Program-made: the position numbers and the translations under genes
NCBI RefSeq assembly: GCF_016808095.1
Contig: NC_068978.1
Coordinates: 24,997,306-25,061,305 of the forward strand
DNA length: 64,000 nt
Direction: 5' to 3'
Origin: Vigna angularis
Lineage: Eukaryota; Streptophyta; Magnoliopsida; Fabales; Fabaceae
Part shown: piece by piece, positions 22,161 through 32,500 of the stretch
Layout: every line of letters begins with the position of its first letter
Numbering within the stretch: the stretch's first letter is position 1
The notes under the pieces: model-generated
Told to the model about the DNA's origin: nothing
Databases searched by the model: none
What the model saw: only the letters and a program-made list of their open reading frames with translations

Positions 22161-22816
22161 AAAAAAACCTAAATATTACATCAAAAAATACCAAAAATAT
22201 AAAAATCTTCAAAAAAAAAAAAATAAAAACATCCACATTTTCAAACAACAAACAATTTTTCAGCCAGAACTACGTGATCCTTGATTCTCCATCAAAAGTG
22301 GAGATACGTAGGAGCAAGGCCAGTCCTTGTCAGGTTCACTTTCCCAAAAATCCAAATTTATCCATAATCATTTTCCAAACAAATTTTCTAAACAATTTTC
22401 AAACAAATTTTCAAGCAGTCTTCTAGAAGAACTACGAAACCCTGATTTCTCATTCTTAATGAGAATACGTAGGAGCAAGGTCAATCCTTGTCGGGCCTAA
22501 AAAACTAAAAATATTTTGTTTCTTTAGAATTTTATTTTTAGGGGAAAGTTAAACATTTTGAAAATCACATCACATTCGCATATTTAGTTAAAGGTACTGC
22601 CTTAGGGCAGGCGTCGTAGGGTGCTAATACCTTCCCTACACGTAACCGACTCCCAAACCAAGAATCTCAGTTTCGCAGACCATGCCTTATCATTTTATGG
22701 TTTTTCCGTAGTTTTCCAGAATAAACTATGGTGGCGACTCCAAAATCTTTTTTTTTTCAAAACCCCTGTTTTATTTTTTCGGATCGTCGTCCCGTCGCGA
22801 TCCCGGTTGCGACAGA

Positions 22817-22836
22817 TGGCGACTCCACTGGGGACA
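22817..22836 (+). other. Primer-binding site (tRNA-Arg type)
   Basis: TGGCGACTCCACTGGGGACA starts two bases after the LTR. Its complement ends ...GGAGTCGCCA, which fits the acceptor stem of plant tRNA-Arg. tRNA-Arg priming is the rule reported for Ogre elements. Confidence 0.85.
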
Positions 22837-23530
22837 CTCTGAGAGTCAGGCCATTTAATTAGGTATGCGAATTCGACGTGGTTTTTCTTTATGTTTTTTC
22901 CCTTTTTCCTTATCTATGATTGATATTTGAAATAATTGCATGTGAGTTTCTTTTACTTGTTCTTTATGTTTGAAATAATTGTTCCTTACCTATGTTTGAT
23001 ATGTCTACTTATTTGTGTTTATTTTTGCAATTGTTGTTTTACATTATAATCTCCACACACTTTATGCATATCATGAGTGGGGCCCTATACCCGGGTCTGA
23101 GCGCAAGAATTAGAGGGGTTGTGTAGCGGTGTCACTCTGGGATGTACTTCCTGTTTGGCTATCGTGAGAACCCCAGCTAGAGTCTGTTCTCTTCATTTGT
23201 GTCTCCACATCTAGTTGATTACTCTGACTGTTGTGGAGAGACAGTGAAAAGAGCCATAGCTCTGGTGGCCTTCATTTAAGTAATAGGGAGCTATCCTTGT
23301 GAATGCATATCTTTGGCCTTAGAACTTTAAGTTATTCAACCTTTGATAAAGCACAAAAGGGAGAATGTATGTTCTTGTAAATCTCACGCTGTTTGTTCTT
23401 CTTCGAAAATAATGATTTTTTATTCTCCTACCATGCATGCATTTTTTTTGTCACTTTATGCATCATTCATCATTCGATAATATACTGGTTTTAGGGGAAA
23501 TCACTAGCGTTCACTTGATATCATACAAAG
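22837..23530 (+). other. Ogre untranslated leader
   Basis: 694 bases between primer site and ORF1 without a supportable gene. It would hold packaging and dimerisation signals of the genomic RNA; none can be pinned down by eye. Confidence 0.5.
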
Positions 23531-25543
23531 ATGGAAGTTGATACAAGATCTGGTGCTACACAAAATACTGATTCTGTCATGTTAAGAAATAAATCTCGCC
23601 TGAGGACTCATGGTGGGAACTTGACAAGTCTGATAAAATTAGGCAAAAGGTTAAAGACCATAAAGAGGGAAACCTTCAAGAAAAAGTATGGAAATTTGTT
23701 GAGTCTAATGGAGGTGGAAGTACAATTGCCAGCCATCACAGCCCTTGCACAGTATTACGACTCTCCACTAAGATGCTTCACCTTTCAGGATTTTCAGCTG
23801 GCGCCAACTATAGAGGAATTTGAGTATATACTCGGATTGCCACTAGAGGGTACCACTCCGTATCAGCACCTGGAACATCACGCCTCTATCCCCACCATTG
23901 CCGCCATAATGAAAATACATCCCAAAGAACTTGAACACAGGTTGGTAACGAGGAATCAAGTGTGTGGACTGACACAAAAATATTTGGAGCAGTACCTACA
24001 TCATCTAGCTGATAAAGAAGAGTGGGAGACTTTCATGGACGTATTAGCGCTTACCGTGTATGGCGTCGTTTTGTTTCCCAAAGTAGAAGGCTTTGTGGAT
24101 TATACCGCAATAGATGTCTTCGTAGCAAAAAAGACAAGATCAGAGAACCCTGTAACAGCAGTCCTCGTAGATGTTTATGGGACCATGAGTTTTTGTCATG
24201 AAAGGAACGGAAAGAAAATTCTTTGTTGTTTGCCGGTGCTGTATGCGTGGATGACTGCGCGCGTGGGTAAAGGGGTAGTTGATTGTCCGTTGGAAGGTCC
24301 GTCACACCAGAGGCTTAAAGACAGAGGAGGAAATGAGTGGGCCCATTTCTTTGCTGGTTTGAATGGGGAAAAGATAAAGTGGCGTCTTCCTTGGCTCGAG
24401 CTTAAACCTTCCATCCATCATTGTGGCAGCTTTCCCAATGTACCCCTCATAGGTACCAGATATTGTGTCAACTACAACCCCGTTTTAGTCCAAAGGCAAT
24501 TCGGGCATCCCATAAGAGGGGCGCCTTCACCGGACTGTCTTACTACACTATTCATCTACTATGAGGACGGGCGTTTTGCTGAAATGTTAAGGAAGGTCAG
24601 AAATGCTTGGGAAAGCGTGGTGCGGGCTGAAAGGGATTTAAGGGTTGGAGTAGTAGATAGCAAGGTCAGTTACCACACTTGGATTTTAGAAAGGGTAAAT
24701 GAAGTCAAACTCCCTTTCAAGACAATCAATGATCATCTGGCCAAGGAAGGGCAACCTCAGGACGTAGAGAGTGAAGAGGTGAGGCAATTGAAAGCGGAGA
24801 TGGAAGAACTAAGAGAGAGGAATGCCAGGTTAGAAATCGAACTACAAAGGATGCACAATGATTTTGTGAATATAAAGAATGATAAAGAGGATAAGTCGCG
24901 AGCCTACGAAGAAATGATTAAAAGTCGAGAAGCTGAAAGAGGATATACACTCCGATTGAAGCAGGATCTGGCGACCGCAAGCAAAGAACTAGCCGTGAGA
25001 ATAAAAGAGAAGAATGCAGCTTTGGAAGAAGGGAAACAGTGGGAACACCTCTACGAAGAAGCCAAAAGAGGTAAACGAGAAGCCCTGAAAAGACTAAGAG
25101 ATGCCCAAATTCAAGTAGAAGAAGTAGGGCATCAGATGAAGGAAATGGCTACGTCGTTTGAGGCAGATTTGAACCAGGAACGGTGGAAGCGGGCAAGAGC
25201 CGAAGGAGAGCATCGGGACATGTTAAAACAGATGGAGGGTTATATTAAGGAGCAAGAGGAGCGATGGAAAATGATGGAGTGCGAAGAGAGTCATCAAGCC
25301 TTGATTAAATGGATGGAAGATCGCATTGTAGAACAAGAAAGGGTTGTGGATCATTGGAAGGAAAGTTTCTCCCAACTGGCTGCCTTAGCGAACGGAGCAA
25401 TTGAGAATGTTCCAAGGATGGTGTCAGACGCCGAAGCGATAACTCACTTTTATAATCCGCCTGAAGAGATAAAACTTTTTATCAGCCATTGTAAATGGTT
25501 AGTAGGCGAAATGAAAGCCTTCATCGCTCGAGCCAGGGAGTGA
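23531..25543 (+). CDS. Ogre ORF1 protein, 670 aa, intact
   Basis: Extra reading frame upstream of gag, found in Ogre-type elements; function unknown. The N-terminal part (about residues 55-390) looks like the plant mobile domain/DUF7745 type: it contains ITALAQYYDSPLRCFTFQDF and EEFEYILGLPLEG, a hydrophobic stretch VLALTVYGVVLFP, and LLIGTRYCVNYNP-like sequence near residue 310. From about residue 395 to 610 it is highly charged and heptad-like (EVRQLKAEMEELRERNARLE), i.e. a long coiled coil, followed by a short C-terminal region ending ...GEMKAFIARARE. The frame is fully open, unlike the gag-pro-pol genes that follow after 270 bases. A role as an RNA- or particle-associated helper is possible but unproven. 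Confidence 0.85.
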   Translation: MEVDTRSGATQNTDSVMLRNKSRLRTHGGNLTSLIKLGKRLKTIKRETFKKKYGNLLSLMEVEVQLPAITALAQYYDSPLRCFTFQDFQLAPTIEEFEYILGLPLEGTTPYQHLEHHASIPTIAAIMKIHPKELEHRLVTRNQVCGLTQKYLEQYLHHLADKEEWETFMDVLALTVYGVVLFPKVEGFVDYTAIDVFVAKKTRSENPVTAVLVDVYGTMSFCHERNGKKILCCLPVLYAWMTARVGKGVVDCPLEGPSHQRLKDRGGNEWAHFFAGLNGEKIKWRLPWLELKPSIHHCGSFPNVPLIGTRYCVNYNPVLVQRQFGHPIRGAPSPDCLTTLFIYYEDGRFAEMLRKVRNAWESVVRAERDLRVGVVDSKVSYHTWILERVNEVKLPFKTINDHLAKEGQPQDVESEEVRQLKAEMEELRERNARLEIELQRMHNDFVNIKNDKEDKSRAYEEMIKSREAERGYTLRLKQDLATASKELAVRIKEKNAALEEGKQWEHLYEEAKRGKREALKRLRDAQIQVEEVGHQMKEMATSFEADLNQERWKRARAEGEHRDMLKQMEGYIKEQEERWKMMECEESHQALIKWMEDRIVEQERVVDHWKESFSQLAALANGAIENVPRMVSDAEAITHFYNPPEEIKLFISHCKWLVGEMKAFIARARE

Positions 25544-25813
25544 TAATTTGTTTATGTCTTGTTCTCTTCCAACAATGTAATGCATTAGACTTCTCTATAT
25601 GAAGGACCTGTGATGTTTTGTATGATATCGATTTGTATTAATTTCCATCATTAATGTCATCGTGATCTTGTGATTTCCACCTATTACTAGCGTGCATCAT
25701 GTTTTCTTTTATTCTCATCTAAATTCAAAAAAAATAATAACAGAATACAAGTAAGAAAAACAACGGCCAATTTTCCGCGACATCCCTACTGGACTCGAGC
25801 CAATTCAAGGATC

Positions 25814-27241
25814 ATGGAAAGCTGGGAAGAGTCACAAGAATCCATCAAAGCTGATGTGAGCGAGTTGAAAGACCAGGTTGGCCAAATCTTGGCTGCCCTT
25901 GAATCCCTGAAGACTACTAGGGAGTCTTCATCTGCACGAGTTGAGGGGGATGCCCACTATTATCCCCCGATGTTCAACGCTGTAAGCCAATCAGTCCCTT
26001 TCCCGATATATGGCTTACCTCCAGGTTATACTCCTCCTACAGGAGAGTACGCAGAAGTAGAGCAAACTTCAGTCTCCCTTCCCCCAACGGCTAATGTAGT
26101 ACTGACCGGCACTCAAGGGCCTGTTTCAGTGACGGCTCCCATGGCGAGTATAGGGATGACTGGGGCAAACACGGTTGAAGGAACGCGAGTAATTGTACCA
26201 CCCCATATGGGTACTGGAGAGGGCTCTTCAGCCAAAGTCATACCACACACTGTGTTGCAGGGGGTAGTTAGCAGTGCTGATGGGGCCAAGAGTAGATTAG
26301 AGATTCTAGAGGAGAGATTGAGGGCCATTGAAGGGGTCGAGAGCTATGGATTTGGAGATGTTGCGAGACTGAGCTTGGTTCCCGGGGTGATGATACCACA
26401 CAAATTTAAAGCACCGGAGTTCGAGAAATACAAGGGTAATACCTGCCCGAAAAGCCATCTGACCATGTACTGTAGAAAGATGGTTGCGTACGCTTACGAT
26501 GATAAGCTACTCATCCATTTTTTTCAAGACAGTTTGGCTGGGGTAGCATTGAACTGGTACACCCACCTTGAGCCGTCCCGAATCCGTTGCTGGGCAGACC
26601 TGGCAGACGCCTTTGTAAAGCAGTATATATACAACACGCACATCGCACCGGACCGACTGCAGTTGCAAAATATGTCAAAGAGGGACAACGAAACTTTCAA
26701 GGGATATGCCCAACGGTGGAGAGAGTTAGCTGCACAAGTTGAACCACCTTTGTATGACAGGGAGGTGGTGGCAATGTTTGTGAACACTCTCCAACCGCCA
26801 TTTTACGAGCACATGGTCGGGAACGTGTCTGCCAATTTCGCTGATATCATTATAATAGGCGAAAGGATAGAAATTGGGGTTAAAAGTGGGAAAATTGCAT
26901 ACAGTTCGCCCGCAACGGCAAATTACAAAAAACCCAATTTCAATACGGGAAAGAAGAAGGAAGGGGATGTGCATGCGGTATCGGCAATGCCTGTGTGGAG
27001 AAGTCAAGCTCCCACTCATAGCTTCCGACCATACTTGGGTCAACCTCCTTATGCAGCTAATGCGGCGTTTGCTCATCAAATTAGGCCTCAACAGCAACAA
27101 GGATCTTATCAACCGCAACCTATCCCAAGCAACGCTTGGAGGACTGCGTCAAGCGTGAATCCAAATCCGAATGCAGGTCAAGGCACTTACCCGAGGAAAA
27201 CCCAGGAAAGAAACTTTGTTCACTTCACCCCATTCCTATGA
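25814..27241 (+). pseudogene. gag: Ogre gag, frameshifted at its end
   Basis: Encodes the capsid protein. It starts MESWEESQESIKADVSELKD with an N-terminal helix, a variable middle (about residues 45-150), then the capsid domain beginning VMIPHKFKAPEFEKYKGNTC. Motifs DSLAGVALNWYTHLEPSRI and FKGYAQRWRELAAQVEPPL are typical of Tat-lineage Gag. The frame ends prematurely at a TGA (27239-27241). Conserved gag-protease linker sequence straddles this point: F-T-P is in this frame and P-M-T-Y in the -1 frame, which runs on for over 700 codons. A one-base loss in the short C-run at 27227-27231 is the simplest explanation. Confidence 0.88.
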
Positions 27242-29376
27242 CTTACACTGAGTTATTACCTCACCTCGTCAAAAAGGGCCTGGTTGCTATATGTCCGATG
27301 ATGCCTATGCAGCCTCCATACCCTAGGGGTTATGATGCCGAAGCCAAGTGTAGTTATCATGGGGAAGGCGTGGGTCACTCAACTGAGAGGTGTATGTCCT
27401 TCAAACATAAAGTGCAAGCTCTAATCGACGCGGGGTGGCTGAAATTTCAAGAAGATAAACCTAGTATTGATGCTAATCCATTATCCGGGCATGGTAGTGC
27501 CTCAACAAATGCCATTGAGGTTAAGAAGCATGAACTTATAAGGGATGCAAGTAAGATTCGGAGTTCCAGAAGGTTTATTTTCAAGGAATTATTGAAGTTG
27601 GGCTTTTTAAACTGGGATTATGATTTAGGAAGAGCATGTGGACTCCATCCATGCGCGGAACACTCTATCGATGAATGTGTTGAATTTGAAGAGTTGCTGC
27701 AAGATCTGCTTGATAGGAATTTGATACAAGTGTGTTACGAGAACAAGGATGAGGAGGTGTTTGCACAAACTAGTATGGAGTCTGATGTAACTCTGCCAGA
27801 GCCGTTGGTAATCCGTTTCACTCGAACCACCCCTGCACCAGTAATTCAAGGAAGATCGTCCGTTGTCATCCATACACCAGTTCCTTTTCCTTACAAGAGC
27901 GGGAAAGTTGTCCCGTGGAGGTATGGAACACATATAATCGACGAAGGACAGTGCATTGAAAGTCAATTCTCCAGTCAGGATCCAGCTATTGAGAATATAT
28001 CAGGCATCGGCGGAATAACAAGGAGTGGTCGAATCTTCACGCCACCAAACTTGATGGGAAAAGGAACTAGCAATAATGAAACACCAGTGGCAGCAAATGC
28101 TAAGGAGCACTTAAAGGGGAAAGAGGTGCAGATAGAGGAGACCCCTGACAAGGAAGACAAGAAAGAAATCTCTGAGGAAGAGGCTTGCGAGTTTTTGAAA
28201 TTCATACAACAAAGTGAGTACAAAGTGGTGGAACAATTGAATCGTACGCCAGCTCGAATCTCCTTATTAGAATTGCTCATGCACTCAACCTCCCATAGAA
28301 AACTGTTGATGAAGATACTGAGCGATGCCCATGTAGAACAAGGTATTTCCCTAAAAAGTTTCGAGGGCATTGTCAGCAACATCACTGCTAATAATTACCT
28401 CACCTTTACTGATGAGGAAATACCTGAGGAGGGGAGAGGGCATAACAAGGCTCTCCATGTCTCCGTAAAATGTTTTGACTACGGCATAGCACGTGTGTTG
28501 ATAGACAACGGCTCCTCCCTAAATGTCATGCCCAAAATGACATTAGAGAGGCTACCTTGTGACGGAATGCAGATGAAGCCAAGTTCTATGATTGTGAGAG
28601 CATTTGACGGTAGCAAGAGGGAAGTCATGGGAGAAATAGAGTTGCCGGTCCAAATTGGCCCATGTGTTTTTCAAATAACCTTCCAGGTCATGGATATCCT
28701 CCCAGCTTATAGTTGTCTATTGGGTCGCCCATGGATCCATTCTGCAGGAGTTGTGCCTTCCACACTGCACCAAAAACTGAAATATATCATGGGAGATAAG
28801 CTGGTAATAGTTTCTGGAGAGGAGGATCTCCTTGTGAGTGGGCCATCCTCCACCCGTTACATAGAGGCAGCCGAGGAAGCTCTCGAGACAGCTTTTCAAT
28901 CATTAGAGATCGTGGGAAACACCTATGTCGAACCATTTCTTGTGAATCCACATTTATCAGGCACCTCTATCATGATGGCAAAGGTCATGCTGAAAGAAGG
29001 TTATAAGTACGGGAACGGGTTAGGGAAGTATGGACAAGGACGTACATTCCCATTGGAGGTGATTGAGAACAAAAACAGATATGGCCTGGGGTACAAGCCC
29101 AGTAAGGGGGATAAGAAGAGGTTGATTGAGGAAAGGAAGGAGCGCAGTTTGGCTCGGATGGAGAAACGGGAACCAAGGACGAGGACGATCCACATTTGTA
29201 GTATCAAAGAGAGTTTTCGCAGTGCTGGATGGGTGAACACTAGCCATATAGCGGTTGTGGAAGAGGAAGCTAGATCTGAAAGCTCAAACTTCATGTGGGT
29301 TTGCTCCCCAGATGCACAACTCAACAATTGGAAGACTTTGGATTTACCCATGATGTTTAATTCAAATGAAATGTAA
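27136..29376 (+). CDS. Ogre gag C-terminus, aspartic protease and G-patch
   Basis: Open for 746 codons; the true reading enters from gag near 27230, so the first 30 or so codons are a shadow. First comes a CHHC motif (CSYHGEGVGHSTERC), then a second Cys/His cluster (CGLHPCAEHSIDEC). The retroviral-type protease follows with active site D457-N-G-S-S, a variant of the usual D-S/T-G, and ILPAYSCLLGRPWIHSAGVV as its C-terminal lobe. Residues about 612-655 match the G-patch pattern well: GYKYGNGLGKYGQG, then FPLEV, then RYGLGY. G-patches follow proteases in some retroviruses and bind nucleic acid. The stop codon TAA (29374-29376) overlaps the donor of the intron that links this frame to polymerase. 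Confidence 0.85.
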   Translation: MEDCVKRESKSECRSRHLPEENPGKKLCSLHPIPMTYTELLPHLVKKGLVAICPMMPMQPPYPRGYDAEAKCSYHGEGVGHSTERCMSFKHKVQALIDAGWLKFQEDKPSIDANPLSGHGSASTNAIEVKKHELIRDASKIRSSRRFIFKELLKLGFLNWDYDLGRACGLHPCAEHSIDECVEFEELLQDLLDRNLIQVCYENKDEEVFAQTSMESDVTLPEPLVIRFTRTTPAPVIQGRSSVVIHTPVPFPYKSGKVVPWRYGTHIIDEGQCIESQFSSQDPAIENISGIGGITRSGRIFTPPNLMGKGTSNNETPVAANAKEHLKGKEVQIEETPDKEDKKEISEEEACEFLKFIQQSEYKVVEQLNRTPARISLLELLMHSTSHRKLLMKILSDAHVEQGISLKSFEGIVSNITANNYLTFTDEEIPEEGRGHNKALHVSVKCFDYGIARVLIDNGSSLNVMPKMTLERLPCDGMQMKPSSMIVRAFDGSKREVMGEIELPVQIGPCVFQITFQVMDILPAYSCLLGRPWIHSAGVVPSTLHQKLKYIMGDKLVIVSGEEDLLVSGPSSTRYIEAAEEALETAFQSLEIVGNTYVEPFLVNPHLSGTSIMMAKVMLKEGYKYGNGLGKYGQGRTFPLEVIENKNRYGLGYKPSKGDKKRLIEERKERSLARMEKREPRTRTIHICSIKESFRSAGWVNTSHIAVVEEEARSESSNFMWVCSPDAQLNNWKTLDLPMMFNSNEM

Positions 29377-29551
29377 TATGTTAATTAACCCTATTGCTTT
29401 ACCCGGAGCTTTGGGATTCATGACTTACGGGTTGATGCTTTTATTTTGCTTTCAGTGTGATAATTGAATCGTGTTTGTTCTCATTTCTATCATCATTTAG
29501 CCTTTTTCACTGTTTTTCCTATTTATTTATTCGCAAACTTAAATAATGCAG
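29373..29551 (+). other. Ogre intron between protease and reverse transcriptase
   Basis: Donor GTAATATG at 29373 and acceptor AATAATGCAG ending 29551 define 179 bases with a pyrimidine/T-rich middle. Removing them joins the protease frame to the polymerase frame without a shift, and skips the TAA at 29374. Retaining them ends translation at that TAA. A conserved intron at this position is a published feature of Ogre elements; the exact borders here are my reading. Confidence 0.8.
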
Positions 29552-32500
29552 ATATGACAATGAATGTTTTGAAAATAATAATGTTGATATCCCTAAGTGG
29601 GAGCACCCTGTCAATAATACGGAAGATGATTGTGAAGATGATCCGGAACCCTCTCCAGAGCTATTGAGATTAGTGGAACAAGAGTCTAAAGAGATAAAAC
29701 CCCATCAGGAAGAGATTGAAATTCTCAACTTGGGTGAGGAAGACGAGATAAAAGAAGTAAAGATCGGCACTACCATGAAAGAGGAAGTGAGAGAAAGGTT
29801 GCGAGTCCTATTGAAGGAATTTAAGGACGTTTTCGCTTGGTCGTACAACGATATGCCCGGTTTGGATACCGATATTGTGCAGCATAAACTCCCTCTTAAA
29901 CCAGAATGCCTCCCGGTCAAACAGAAACTAAGAAGAATGAAACCGGAGATGTCCTTGAAAATCAAGGAAGAGGTAGAGAAACAATTTGATGCAGGATTTT
30001 TGGCTGTGGCAAAATACCCGCAATGGGTGGCGAACGTAGTACCAGTACCCAAGAAAGATGGTAAAGTTCGGATGTGCGTTGATTACCGTGATTTGAATCG
30101 TGCAAGTCCAAAAGACAATTTCCCACTACCGCACATCGACACTCTAGTTGATAATACAGCCAAGTTTTCACTATTTTCGTTCATGGATGGTTTCTCGGGA
30201 TATAATCAGATCAAGATGGCACCTGAAGACATGGAAAAGACTACCTTTATCACATTATGGGGAACATTTTGTTATAAGGTGATGTCTTTTGGGCTCAAGA
30301 ATGCTGGGGCAACATATCAAAGGGCGATGGTGACACTTTTTCATGATATGATGCACAAAGAGATCGAAGTGTATGTGGATGACATGATTGCTAAGTCTGA
30401 ATCAGAAGAAAAGCATATTCTCAACTTAAGGAAATTATTTGAAAGACTGAGAAAGTTTAAACTCAGGTTAAACCCCGCTAAATGCACGTTCGGAGTAAAA
30501 TCTGGAAAATTGCTAGGTTTTATTGTTAGCCAAAGGGGGATAGAAGTGGATCCTGACAAGGTACGAGCAATAGTAGAGATGCCTGCCCCTAGGACAGAAA
30601 AAGAGGTTCGAGGCTTTCTAGGTAGATTAAACTACATCGCTAGATTCATCTCGCAATTAACCGCCACCTGTGAACCGATATTCAAGTTATTGCGTAAGAA
30701 TCAGGCTTTGGTTTGGAATGAAGATTGTCAGGCCGCTTTTGAAAAGATTAAACAATATCTACAGGACCCTCCGGTGTTGCGTCCACCTGAGCCAGGAAGA
30801 CCGCTCCTTTTGTATTTGACTGTGTTGGATGAGTCAATGGGTTGTGTATTAGGTCAGCACGAAGAAGATGGGAAAATAGAGCATGCTATATATTATTTGA
30901 GCAAGAAGTTCACAGACTGCGAAAAGCGATATTCGTCGTTAGAGCGAACTTGTTGCGCATTGGCATGGGCTGCTCATCGTTTAAGGCAGTATATGTTAAG
31001 TCACTCTACCTGGTTGATATCTAAGATGGATCCCATCAAGTATATTTTTGAAAAGCCCGCTCTTACTGGAAGAATAGCTCGGTGGCAGGTGCTATTGTCA
31101 GAATATGACATCGTATACGTCACTCAAAAATCTGTCAAGGGCAGTGCATTAGCAGAATACCTGGCTCATCAACCCATCAGTGATTATCAGCCAATGCAAC
31201 CCGAATTTCTCGATGAAGATATCATGGCTCTATTCGAAGAAAACGGAAAAATTCGAGGCGAAGAAACGTGGATATTATTATTTGACGGAGCCTCGAATGT
31301 GATGGGGCATGGCATAGGGGCAGTTCTTATCTCTCCAGAGCGGCAGTACACGCCAATGACAGCGAGGTTGTGTTTTAATTGCACAAATAACATTGCAGAA
31401 TATGAGGCTTGCGCTATGGGTATTCGAGCGGCAATAGAGTCCAAAGTGAAAATTCTGGACGTATATGGGGATTCAGCTTTAGTCATCCACCAATTAAAGG
31501 GAGAATGGGAAACTAGGGATGCAAAATTAATCCCTTACCAAGCATACATCAAGGGATTAATGATGTATTTTGACGTCATCACATTTAACCACCTACCGCG
31601 GGAAGATAACCAATTAGCAGACGCGTTGGCTACTTTGTCATCCATGTTTGAAGTTGACCAAGATGCAGAGTTACCAATGATTGAAATGAACAGCCATGCG
31701 GAGCCAGCATATTGTCACCTTATCGAGGAAGAGGTAGATGGTAAACCCTGGTATTTTGATATCAAGCACTTTCTCAAGACCCGAAAATATCCCGAGAAGG
31801 CATCTGAAAATGATAAAAGGTCGTTAAGGAGGTTGGCTGGCAGCTTTATCTTGAATGAGGATATTTTATACAAGAGAAATCATGACATGGTTCTCCTCAG
31901 ATGTGTGGATGCAAAGGAAGCCGAGCTGATATTGAAAGAAGTGCACGAAGGTACATTTGGCACCCACATGAATGGGCACTCAATGGCCAGGAAGATCTTG
32001 AGAGCTGGTTACTTCTGGTTGACCATGGAAAATGATTGTTGTACACACGTGAGAAAGTGCGAGAAATGTCAGATGTTTGAAGACAATATCAATGTACCGC
32101 CCACGACCTTGAACGTATTATCTGCACCATGGCCATTTTCGATGTGGGGGATAGATGTTATTGGGGCTATAGAGCCAAAAGCTTCAAATGGACACCGCTT
32201 CATACTAGTCGCAATTGATTATTTCACCAAGTGGGTCGAAGCCGTTTCTTATGCCAATGTGACTAGAAAGGTGGTGACCAAATTCATAAAAAGGGAGTTG
32301 ATCTGTAGATACGGGCTACCTAACAAGATTATCACTGATAATGCCACCAACCTGAACAACCGGATGATGACGGAGTTATGTGAGGAGTTCAAAATTCATC
32401 ATCTTAATTCTTCTCCTTACCGTCCAAAAAAGAATGGGGCAGTAGAGGCTGCTAATAAGAATATCAAGAAGATTGTACAAAAGATGGTGGTCACCTATAA

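Larger units (their letters stand above)
19735..22814 (+). repeat. 5' LTR of the Ogre-like element
   Basis: 3,080 bp. It is built of two LTR-like units. Unit A (19735-20945) and unit B (20946-22814) each begin with TGTCAATACCAAATTT followed by (T/C)GTCCGG(G/A)TAAATAAA, and each has a TATAAATA box (19996 and 21456). Unit A contains GAATAGTAAA-type simple repeats and a 95-bp tandem array. Unit B contains a 75-bp tandem array. The end (CCCGTCGCGATCCCGGTTGCGACA region) is directly followed by the primer-binding site. Confidence 0.93.

Noticed and set aside
27221..27241. Programmed -1 frameshift between Ogre gag and protease
   Set aside because: No XXXYYYZ slippery heptamer is visible, and the conserved linker peptide is split across frames exactly at a short C-run, so a one-base deletion is simpler. 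Family comparison would decide.
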